NCBI GenBank assembly: GCA_024206195.1
Contig: JAAGZO010001346.1
Span: forward strand, 1-10,911
Length of the DNA: 10,911 nt
Reading direction: 5' to 3'
Source of the DNA: a bacterium
GTDB taxonomy: Archaea > Nanoarchaeota > Nanoarchaeia > Woesearchaeales > UBA10216
Below the pieces are notes generated by a model. That model searched no databases. It saw nothing but the letters and a program-made list of their open reading frames with translations, and was not told the DNA's origin. The position numbers and the translations under genes are program-made. Positions within the stretch are counted from its first letter, which is position 1. Each line of letters starts with the position of its first letter. Below, piece by piece: positions 6,638-10,689 of the stretch.

Positions 6638-6734
6638 GAATCCACCAGAATGAACCTATCATAAACAGGGCAAATATACCCCACACTACTATAGCAACTT
6701 CCATTGTACGTCTTAATTCAGATTTAACTTTCAT
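6630..6734 (-). CDS. Tiny single-pass membrane protein (34 aa)
   Basis: The ATG (6734-6732) overlaps the TGA of the FNR-like gene as ATGA, implying translational coupling. The 34-aa product has a charged N-terminus (MKVKSELRRTME), one hydrophobic segment of about 20 residues (VAIVVWGIFALFMIGSFWWI), and a final Leu-Arg. This is a convincing single membrane span with a positively charged N-terminal flank. TAAGGGA, within the upstream gene's last codons, could serve as ribosome binding site. No family is recognised. Its link to the FNR-like gene suggests the two products act together, possibly at the membrane, but this is inference. Confidence 0.68.
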   Translation of the reverse strand: MKVKSELRRTMEVAIVVWGIFALFMIGSFWWILR

Positions 6735-7273
6735 ATCAAATAGCTTCCCTTACAGTTATTTACTATATTCTTAAGCTTCCGTTCGATAACACTTTGCCTT
6801 CCTAAGACGTATAAACAGTCACATTTCTTGATTTGTTTAGGGCTAACTACCTTGTGAGCCATGCTAATCCAATCTTCCTGTATCCTCTCATCACCTAAAT
6901 AGCACACTTTACACTTAACTTCAGGGAATGTACTGACATAACTAAAGAAGATTCCCACCATTTCTGGGGTAAGTACAAAGTTTGGTTTCTCCTCCGCCAT
7001 CAAAGTTGGAGCAACGTTGACCAATTCGTGACAAATTTTTATAGACTTAGTACCCTCTGGGAATAAATGCCCATGAATATCCCTACGCATAATAAGTCTA
7101 CACCATACCTCTCCGATACCGGATGCTATAGGAATAGGGTATTTCTCGTTTTTATATAGCTGCACACAATCACCTGGTGTAAAGTTTAGAGTTCCTTTCT
7201 GGAATACTACTTCAAAGTAATTCTCTGACAGTTCCTTTATTCTTCTTATTTGATATTTTTTGTAGTTGATCAT
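6731..7273 (-). CDS. FNR-like (ferredoxin-NADP reductase fold) protein, 180 aa
   Basis: The N-terminal half resembles the flavin-binding barrel of the ferredoxin reductase family: LSENYFEVVFQKGTLNFTPG is followed by DCVQLY (31-40 being FTPGDCVQLY) and YPIPIAS at 45-51, at the place of the RxYS flavin motif. The C-terminal half has the alternating strand/helix look of the nucleotide-binding part (KPNFVLTPEMVGIFFSYV, then VKCKVCYLGDERIQEDW), but the usual GxGxxP loop is not visible and the domain is short. It could be a reduced or repurposed reductase. The -10 box ends 6 nt upstream of the ATG and no ribosome site is seen, so the mRNA is predicted leaderless. It is coupled to the 34-aa membrane peptide. 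Fold assignment by motif only. Confidence 0.6.
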   Translation of the reverse strand: MINYKKYQIRRIKELSENYFEVVFQKGTLNFTPGDCVQLYKNEKYPIPIASGIGEVWCRLIMRRDIHGHLFPEGTKSIKICHELVNVAPTLMAEEKPNFVLTPEMVGIFFSYVSTFPEVKCKVCYLGDERIQEDWISMAHKVVSPKQIKKCDCLYVLGRQSVIERKLKNIVNNCKGSYLI

Positions 7274-7279
7274 AGTTAT

Positions 7280-7308
7280 ACTATATCATACAAAATGGTC
7301 ATATTCAA
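7280..7308 (-). promoter_or_regulatory. Leftward promoter of the FNR-like gene (class C element)
   Basis: Minus strand: TTGAAT (7308-7303), a 17-bp spacer, then TATAGT (7285-7280). The spacer carries the element TATGACCATTTTGTAT, which is repeated in inverted orientation at 7352-7367 beside the rightward promoter. The ATG at 7273 follows the -10 box after 6 nt. Confidence 0.78.
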
Positions 7309-7367
7309 GAAGAAATTTAAACTTTACCAGAAGAGAAAATTTTACATAAAGTATGACCATTTTGTAT
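7288..7367. repeat. Perfect 16-bp inverted repeat in the divergent control region
   Basis: ATACAAAATGGTCATA (7288-7303) and its exact reverse complement TATGACCATTTTGTAT (7352-7367) flank 48 bp. Each arm lies in the core of one divergent promoter and points the same way relative to its own gene. This fits a shared operator, or a promoter-class element for 6731-7273 and 7396-7926. Confidence 0.85.
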
Positions 7368-7370
7368 AAG
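7341..7370 (+). promoter_or_regulatory. Candidate rightward promoter of the HNH-type gene 7396
   Basis: TTTACA (7341-7346) with TATAAG (7365-7370, 18-bp spacer) or GTATAA (7364-7369, 17-bp) is one reading. The register matching the leftward promoter would be TAAAGT (7347-7352) with TATTTA near 7371. Either way the 16-bp element 7352-7367 lies in the core, and the leader includes the AGAGGAG ribosome site. Confidence 0.55.
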
Positions 7371-7395
7371 TATTTATACCAGAAGAGGAGAAATT

Positions 7396-7926
7396 ATGAA
7401 AACATGTACTAAATGTAAAAAGAAGAAAAATATATCAGAATTCCATAAAAATAAACTTCACAAAGATGGTAGACATAACCATTGTAAGGATTGTGTAAAA
7501 TTATATTATCAAAAAAATGCTGACACGTTCCGTAGTTCAGCAAAAAAATATAGAAAAAATAACAAGGAAAAGGTAAAACAATATGCGGAATCGTATAGGA
7601 TGACACATATAGATACTTTTATAAAATATAAACTATTAAACAGTGCTTTAAAACGAGCAGAAACAAAAAATCTGGAATATAATATCGATAAAGAGTGGCT
7701 TTGCAAACAGTTAGAATCTGGGAAGTGTTGTAAAACTGATATAGAATTTGTTTATGAATATAATTCACCTTATGCACCTAGCATAGATAGAATAGACTCA
7801 TCAAAAGGATATACAAAGAATAATTGTCAGATAGTTTGTAAAATATATAATTTTGCTAAGAATGTATGGACAGATAAAGATGTAGAAATTATGGCTATAA
7901 AAATATCAGAGAAGCTCCAACATTAG
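7396..7926 (+). CDS. HNH-type endonuclease (putative homing nuclease) with N-terminal zinc finger
   Basis: This 176-aa protein starts with a Cys4-type finger: CTKC (4-7) and CKDC (30-33). A Lys-rich helical linker follows (to about residue 100). The C-terminal part carries SIDRIDSSKGYTKNNCQ (129-145) and then IVCKIYNFAKN, the hallmark of a subgroup of phage HNH endonucleases in which the D-R-I-D and GYT-NCQ blocks form the beta-beta-alpha-metal core. The start is well supported by AGAGGAGAAATT before the ATG. It is divergent from the FNR-like gene and shares the 16-bp element with it. The last 21 bp overlap the convergent gene at 7906. Such genes usually act as free-standing homing endonucleases; activity here is inferred. 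Confidence 0.8.
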   Translation: MKTCTKCKKKKNISEFHKNKLHKDGRHNHCKDCVKLYYQKNADTFRSSAKKYRKNNKEKVKQYAESYRMTHIDTFIKYKLLNSALKRAETKNLEYNIDKEWLCKQLESGKCCKTDIEFVYEYNSPYAPSIDRIDSSKGYTKNNCQIVCKIYNFAKNVWTDKDVEIMAIKISEKLQH

Positions 7927-8118
7927 TTCTTCTTTATTAAAGCTACGACCTTTCATACATCTTTCTTTAACAATTTCCATATTTATATTCAGTTCCTTAC
8001 TATCTTCCCAAGTACCATCGGGCCAGTTCTGGTTAATATAGACAACTTTGTTAAAACAGTTGCTTATAAAACCTATCCTTGATTCTGGACTAACCCATTC
8101 TATATAACCTTTTTTCAT
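7906..8118 (-). CDS. Small paralog-family protein (70 aa)
   Basis: This minus-strand member of the paralogous family has a Trp at residue 37 (DGTWEDS) and the C-terminus FNKEELMLELL, matching KDELFLELV of the copy at 10333-10557 with Met in place of Phe. It overlaps tail-to-tail with the HNH gene by 21 bp, so its C-terminal motif is encoded opposite that gene's last codons. It has a strong promoter at 8173-8201 with a palindrome over the -10, and a leader of about 47 nt without a clear ribosome site (TTGGAG lies rather far upstream). Function unknown. Confidence 0.72.
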   Translation of the reverse strand: MKKGYIEWVSPESRIGFISNCFNKVVYINQNWPDGTWEDSKELNINMEIVKERCMKGRSFNKEELMLELL

Positions 8119-8152
8119 ACTCTAAACTATTTAGCTCCAAACTAGTTAACGC

Positions 8153-8181
8153 TTTTATAATTTACAAAGTAAATTATAAAA
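8153..8181. repeat. Perfect palindrome (13-bp arms) over the -10 of the 8118 promoter
   Basis: TTTTATAATTTAC (8153-8165), AAA, then GTAAATTATAAAA (8169-8181), a perfect match. The right arm contains the whole -10 hexamer of the leftward promoter and the predicted start site falls at the centre. It could be a repressor operator, or a 5'-end hairpin protecting the transcript. Confidence 0.85.
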
Positions 8182-8201
8182 TAAACAACTGTTAAAGTCA
8201 A
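8173..8201 (-). promoter_or_regulatory. Leftward promoter of the 7906-8118 gene
   Basis: Minus strand: TTGACT (8201-8196), a 17-bp spacer, TATAAT (8178-8173). It lacks the class A spacer. A GTCACGGTTTT repeat (8208-8218) lies just outside its -35 box. Confidence 0.82.
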
Positions 8202-8207
8202 GTATAT

Positions 8208-8244
8208 GTCACGGTTTTCTCTCTCTATTTTATATATTTCCCGT
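8208..8244 (+). repeat. Composite direct repeat, left copy (GTCACGGTTTT ... TTTATATATTTCCCGT)
   Basis: GTCACGGTTTT (8208-8218) followed by TTTTATATATTTCCCGT (8228-8244). The same pair of blocks occurs at 8842-8882, so two copies flank the HNH gene at 8327-8734. The sequence from here to 8326 shows no gene beyond a 21-codon frame from ATGTCACGG. Confidence 0.7.
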
Positions 8245-8326
8245 CTTTTAACTGACGTTAAAAGATTATAACCTCTGAGGCCACCCGAAGTCAAGAGAAA
8301 AGTGTCAAAGAAAAGTAAATAGTTAT

Positions 8327-8734
8327 ATGAAAGACAGAAAACAATATAAAGCTGAATGGTATAAAAAGAATAAAGAACGTATTAAGGAGCAACAGAAAGA
8401 ATACCTTCGTTCTGAAAATGGTAAAGAAACCAAACGATTATATTATATAAGACATAGAGAAGAAAGACTTTTATACCAAAAGGAGTATGATAGTAAACAT
8501 ACTAATAAACCACATCCACCTTCACAACGCTGGAGAGATAAACACGAATATAAATTATGGCGAGAAAGTGTCTATAAACGTGACGGTTATACTTGTCAAC
8601 ATTGTGGGACCAGCGGCTGTAAAGTTTATGCACATCATATAAAAGAAGGTAAAGACTACCCTGAACTACGTTATGATGTAGACAATGGGATTTGTTTATG
8701 TAAGAAATGTCACGATTCTATTCACAAACTCTAA
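8327..8734 (+). CDS. HNH endonuclease (135 aa)
   Basis: The first 60 residues are a highly charged Lys/Glu/Arg helical region, probably for DNA contact. The C-terminal part is a classic HNH nuclease domain: RDGYTCQHCG (Cys90, Cys93), YAHHIKEG (His103-His104), DVDNGICLC (Asn120, Cys125), then KKCHDSIHKL (Cys128, His129). All residues of the zinc-binding CxxC pairs and the H-N-H active site are present, so it looks intact. No good ribosome site precedes the ATG at 8327 (upstream is AAAGAAAAGTAAATAGTTAT), and I could not assign a promoter. It is flanked by direct repeats (8208-8244 and 8842-8882), consistent with a mobile homing-nuclease cassette. The stop codon is part of a repeated gene-end sequence. 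Confidence 0.9.
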   Translation: MKDRKQYKAEWYKKNKERIKEQQKEYLRSENGKETKRLYYIRHREERLLYQKEYDSKHTNKPHPPSQRWRDKHEYKLWRESVYKRDGYTCQHCGTSGCKVYAHHIKEGKDYPELRYDVDNGICLCKKCHDSIHKL

Positions 8735-8752
8735 ACTTTTCTACCTGGCAGC
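8729..8752 (+). repeat. Repeated gene-end sequence, copy 1
   Basis: CTCTAAACTTTT then CTACCTGGCAGC, spanning the TAA stop of the HNH gene. A copy differing by one T lies at 9029-9051 and a shortened one at 10298-10313. AAAAGTTTAGAG at 8820-8831 is an inverted partner of its first 12 bases. Confidence 0.75.
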
Positions 8753-8768
8753 CGGTGCGGCGATAAAA

Positions 8769-8779
8769 GTCACGGTTTA
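8769..8779 (+). repeat. GTCACGGTTTA repeat
   Basis: GTCACGGTTTA preceded by AAAA. It is one of eight intergenic copies, all in the plus orientation. No promoter boxes at good spacing were found around this one. Confidence 0.7.
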
Positions 8780-8832
8780 AAGTACAAGTAGTATCAACTA
8801 TAGTTGTTATCCTGGGAAAAAGTTTAGAGATA

Positions 8833-8861
8833 TGGAGAAAAGTCACGGTTTTATATATAGG
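8833..8861 (+). promoter_or_regulatory. Weak candidate promoter containing a GTCACGGTTTT repeat
   Basis: TGGAGA (8833-8838), 17 bp, TATAGG (8856-8861), aligned base for base with the promoter at 9373-9401, including the repeat at the same position in the spacer (8842-8852). A transcript starting near 8868 would begin just before the stem-loop 8882-8963. Confidence 0.45.
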
Positions 8862-8882
8862 AGGGTTTTTTATATTTCCCGT
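8842..8882 (+). repeat. Composite direct repeat, right copy
   Basis: GTCACGGTTTT (8842-8852) followed by TTTTTTATATTTCCCGT (8866-8882), matching the arrangement at 8208-8244 on the other side of the HNH gene. The distance between the two blocks differs by a few bases. Confidence 0.7.
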
Positions 8883-8963
8883 ATTTCTATTCTAAAGGAT
8901 GAAGAAATGGTTATGTTGAGTACTCTAAACAAAAGCAATTCTGAAGCCTTTAGAATAGAAATA
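8882..8963 (+). ncRNA. Long stem-loop, candidate noncoding RNA
   Basis: TATTTCTATTCTAAAGG (8882-8898) pairs perfectly with 8947-8963 (17 bp) around a 48-nt loop. It follows a weak promoter candidate and lies where no gene is visible. An AAAGGATGAAGAA sequence resembling a ribosome site falls partly in the left arm, before a 20-codon frame at 8907-8969, so a leader peptide or an RNA control element is an alternative. The pairing is certain; transcription is inference. Confidence 0.45.
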
Positions 8964-9028
8964 TTGTAACGTATTCCAGAAATGGTGTCAAGTAAAAAAT
9001 GACATGTAGTAAAATCCGACACTCTAAA

Positions 9029-9051
9029 CTCTAAACTTTCTACCTGGCAGC
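9029..9051 (+). repeat. Repeated gene-end sequence, copy 2
   Basis: CTCTAAACTTT then CTACCTGGCAGC, identical to 8729-8752 except for one T. It is preceded by another CTCTAAACT (9022-9030). No gene ends here now, so this may be the remnant of a lost or replaced gene. Confidence 0.75.
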
Positions 9052-9068
9052 AGCTCACCGGTTAATAA

Positions 9069-9079
9069 GTCACGGTTTT
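9069..9079 (+). repeat. GTCACGGTTTT repeat abutting a -35 box
   Basis: GTCACGGTTTT ends 2 nt before the TGGACA -35 box at 9082. The copy at 9359-9369 has the same relation to the next promoter. Confidence 0.7.
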
Positions 9080-9081
9080 AC

Positions 9082-9110
9082 TGGACAACATAAACAAAGT
9101 TTAGTATATT
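9082..9110 (+). promoter_or_regulatory. Promoter of the 9117 paralog gene
   Basis: TGGACA (9082-9087), a 17-bp spacer containing ATAAACAAAGTTT (9090-9102), then TATATT (9105-9110). The ATG at 9117 comes 6 nt after the -10 box with no ribosome site between, so a leaderless transcript is predicted. The spacer motif recurs at 10892-10904. Confidence 0.72.
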
Positions 9111-9116
9111 AACATT

Positions 9117-9338
9117 ATGAAAACTAAGTATTACCATGCAAAAATTCAAGATGATTATCTCGAAGCATTCCTTATTACAATAGGCACTTATCATAAAGCA
9201 TTATATATAAAGGAGGATGATAATAGCTGGGTTTCTTATATAAACAAAAATATTTCAATTGAGAATAATTTCAGAATATCAAATATAGAAAGATATAAAG
9301 AAATCTCAAAGGAAGACTTCTTTTTGGGGGTATTATGA
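9117..9338 (+). CDS. Small paralog-family protein (73 aa), apparently leaderless
   Basis: It starts MKTKYYHAKIQDDYLEAF, close to the family start seen at 5956 (MKTRYFKVLMEDGDYSIF). It has a Trp at residue 38 (DNSWVSYINKN) and ends ISKEDFFLGVL. There is no ribosome binding site; the -10 TATATT ends 6 nt before the ATG. TTGGGGG at its C-terminus lies upstream of an ATGA overlap that opens a 13-codon frame (9335-9376), which is cut short in the next GTCACGG repeat. This suggests that a coupled downstream gene was once present. Function unknown. Confidence 0.76.
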   Translation: MKTKYYHAKIQDDYLEAFLITIGTYHKALYIKEDDNSWVSYINKNISIENNFRISNIERYKEISKEDFFLGVL

Positions 9339-9358
9339 AACTAAACAAACCAAATAAA

Positions 9359-9392
9359 GTCACGGTTTTATATTGACAAATGTCACGGTTTT
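9359..9392 (+). repeat. Two closely spaced GTCACGGTTTT repeats
   Basis: GTCACGGTTTT at 9359-9369 and again at 9382-9392, 23 bp apart (about two helical turns). The first lies immediately upstream of the -35 box and the second inside the spacer of the promoter 9373-9401. This is the layout expected for a regulator binding on and next to the promoter. Confidence 0.8.
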
Positions 9393-9401
9393 ATATATAG
9401 T
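9373..9401 (+). promoter_or_regulatory. Promoter of the 9408 gene group
   Basis: TTGACA (9373-9378), a 17-bp spacer containing GTCACGGTTTT, then TATAGT (9396-9401). The ATG at 9408 is 6 nt downstream of the -10 box and no ribosome site lies between, so a leaderless transcript is predicted. Confidence 0.83.
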
Positions 9402-9407
9402 GATAAT

Positions 9408-9632
9408 ATGAAGTATGGTGTAACAAATAAAAGCAAGATTTTTCATATAAGAGACTCTGAATTGACGTATAACCCTCATGCTATATGCAGTTATCAGGTA
9501 TGGTTTTTTGGGGATAAATTGTATGATTCCAAACCCCACGGTTATAGAATATGTAAGAGGTGTCATAAAAAACTACTTGAAACCATGACAGAAGAGGAAA
9601 TAAAGGAAACTTTGTTTATTGATTCATTATGA
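9408..9632 (+). CDS. Small Cys/His-containing protein (74 aa), apparently leaderless
   Basis: The 74-aa product has Cys27, Cys49 and Cys52-His53 (RICKRCHKKL), with His24 nearby, suggesting a small zinc-binding fold. Its end (TEEEIKETLFIDSL) resembles the family C-terminus only loosely, and it lacks the mid-protein Trp pattern, so membership of the paralog family is doubtful. It heads a coupled series of genes: its stop overlaps the next start as ATGA. Translation must start without a leader if the promoter at 9373-9401 is correct. Confidence 0.72.
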   Translation: MKYGVTNKSKIFHIRDSELTYNPHAICSYQVWFFGDKLYDSKPHGYRICKRCHKKLLETMTEEEIKETLFIDSL

Positions 9633-9856
9633 TATTTGCAAGATACATTGATAAAGATCACCCAGAGAAGATTTATATATACGAACTATCCGATGATCTT
9701 AAACGTGAACGGTTTATTGGATATCCACAAAATCCTAACAAATATAAAGGTTCTGTAGGTATATGGTATAGCCAGACTACTTATGATGAAACATGTATAA
9801 ATTCCTATAATATGGATATATTAACAGAAGCAGAAGTAATATTGGAAATGTTATGA
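9629..9856 (+). CDS. Small paralog-family protein (75 aa)
   Basis: Coupled to the preceding gene by ATGA and to the following one by ATGA. It begins MIFARYIDKDHPEKIYIYEL, has a Trp at residue 46 (GIWYSQT), and ends DILTEAEVILEML, a family C-terminus with Ile in place of Phe. TTGGAA, encoding the final Leu-Glu, lies before the next ATG and may act as a weak ribosome site. Function unknown. Confidence 0.77.
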   Translation: MIFARYIDKDHPEKIYIYELSDDLKRERFIGYPQNPNKYKGSVGIWYSQTTYDETCINSYNMDILTEAEVILEML

Positions 9857-10089
9857 ACACCTTTAAAAATTCACGATATTATATATTTGCCAATGAAACT
9901 ACTATTTGGTATAAAAACCGTGTAGGTACTTGGAAAGTAGTTGTTAATGAATGTCATAATACTAGAGAATCTCCATGGGGATTAGCAACAGATAAAGCTA
10001 TTATGCAGAAATGTGATAGAGAAAATATGAAATTTGCTACTTATACTAGAAAAGAACTAGATGAATATTTGTTTTTAAAAGAACTTTAA
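9853..10089 (+). CDS. Small paralog-family protein (78 aa)
   Basis: Third gene of the coupled series. It contains NSRYYIFANETTIWYKN near the start, closely like SRYYIYKRD in the next gene, a Trp at residue 27 (GTWKVVV), and the end TRKELDEYLFLKEL, a lengthened form of the family C-terminus. The shared SRYYI block with 10094-10303 suggests a recent duplication of the two, followed by divergence. Function unknown. Confidence 0.76.
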   Translation: MNTFKNSRYYIFANETTIWYKNRVGTWKVVVNECHNTRESPWGLATDKAIMQKCDRENMKFATYTRKELDEYLFLKEL

Positions 10090-10093
10090 GTAA

Positions 10094-10303
10094 ATGTCAC
10101 GATATTATATATACAAAAGAGACCTAGTATTTCCTGACAGTATCCGTTGTTTATTATTTAAACGTGAGGTAAATGACCGTTTGTTTAAATTACATCCAGA
10201 TGGTAGATGGCGGCCACATTGTGACTTTAGTTATTTACATGAATATATAACAGAAATAGATGAACAGGAAGCTGAAGATATGTTGTTTCTCGATAAACTC
10301 TAA
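10094..10303 (+). CDS. Small paralog-family protein (69 aa)
   Basis: It starts 5 nt after the previous stop. The product starts MSRYYIYKRDLVFPDSIRCL, has a Trp at residue 39 (DGRWRPHCDF), and ends EQEAEDMLFLDKL. The first codons, ATGTCACGATATTATATATA, resemble the GTCACGGTTTTATATATAG element in front of 9408. No strong ribosome site is seen; read-through translation or re-initiation after the close upstream stop is likely. The stop lies in a shortened gene-end repeat (10298-10313), as in the HNH gene. Confidence 0.74.
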   Translation: MSRYYIYKRDLVFPDSIRCLLFKREVNDRLFKLHPDGRWRPHCDFSYLHEYITEIDEQEAEDMLFLDKL

Positions 10304-10313
10304 ACTTTGCAGC
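10298..10313 (+). repeat. Repeated gene-end sequence, shortened copy 3
   Basis: CTCTAAACTTT followed directly by GCAGC, covering the TAA of the gene ending at 10303. Compared with 8729-8752, the CTACCTG part is missing. Confidence 0.6.
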
Positions 10314-10332
10314 CAGGGACCAGGTAACAAAC

Positions 10333-10557
10333 ATGTACATAAGATATAAATCAAAAAATTGTAAGAGCGATATATACGTATACAAGATAACTAACGATAT
10401 GGGTGGTGTAACTTGTTTAAAACATCCTGGTGGCAAGCTTGACAATACACCAAAGTCTTCTAATTGGATGTTTAATATTAACAATAAAGAAATGCTATCC
10501 TCCAAATACTCTATAGATATATTAACAAAGGATGAGTTATTCCTAGAACTTGTGTAG
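10333..10557 (+). CDS. Small paralog-family protein (74 aa)
   Basis: Last member in the window. It starts MYIRYKSKNCKSDIYVYKIT, has a Trp at residue 45 (SSNWMFNIN), and ends SIDILTKDELFLELV, the clearest form of the family C-terminus and very close to that of the minus-strand gene at 1286-1504 (INVLTKDEVFLYLI). An AGG-containing sequence (CAGGTAACAAAC) precedes the ATG but is a weak ribosome site. No separate promoter is seen, so it is probably the last gene of the transcript begun at 9373. Function unknown. Confidence 0.77.
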   Translation: MYIRYKSKNCKSDIYVYKITNDMGGVTCLKHPGGKLDNTPKSSNWMFNINNKEMLSSKYSIDILTKDELFLELV

Positions 10558-10680
10558 ACAAAGGTATACCATATGTTGTGGTATGGGTATATCACAATAA
10601 AAAAGATTTTATCTAGGACAAAACAAGTTTGTTTTTAACAAAAGCCTTTGTTTATAGGGCATTCTAAACAATGGTAAAAA

Positions 10681-10689
10681 GTCACGGTT
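10681..10689 (+). repeat. GTCACGGTT repeat
   Basis: GTCACGGTT preceded by AAAAA, a shorter match to the family (next base C). It lies about 60 bp downstream of the predicted start of the leftward transcript from 10757-10785. Confidence 0.6.

Larger units (their letters stand above)
8735..9081. other. Gene-poor repeat zone
   Basis: No convincing protein gene lies here. It holds GTCACGGTTT repeats at 8769, 8842 and 9069, an inverted pair CTCTAAACTTTT (8729-8740) and AAAAGTTTAGAG (8820-8831), the second copy of the TTTATATTTCCCGT block (8866-8882), a long stem-loop (8882-8963), and a second gene-end repeat (9029-9051). A 20-codon frame (8907-8969) exists inside the stem-loop but is not convincing. 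The stretch looks assembled from pieces of neighbouring gene cassettes. Confidence 0.7.

Noticed and set aside
8302..8327. A leaderless promoter for the HNH gene at 8327
   Set aside because: The sequence before the ATG (AAATAGTTAT) recalls the other leaderless starts, but no -10 and -35 pair at 16-18 bp spacing could be found.
8907..8969. A 20-codon frame (MVMLSTLNKSNSEAFRIEIL) inside the long stem-loop
   Set aside because: It is very short, mostly in the loop and right arm, and its possible ribosome site is caught in the stem. It is kept only as an alternative reading of the structure.
10227..10595. A 122-codon minus-strand open frame with GTG start
   Set aside because: It is antisense to two family members. 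The strong leftward promoter at 10757 could transcribe it, but no ribosome site or domain supports translation.
10565..10600. A terminator after the last paralog gene
   Set aside because: ATACCA and TGGTAT can form a 6-bp stem, but it is AT-rich and no T-run follows on the plus strand.
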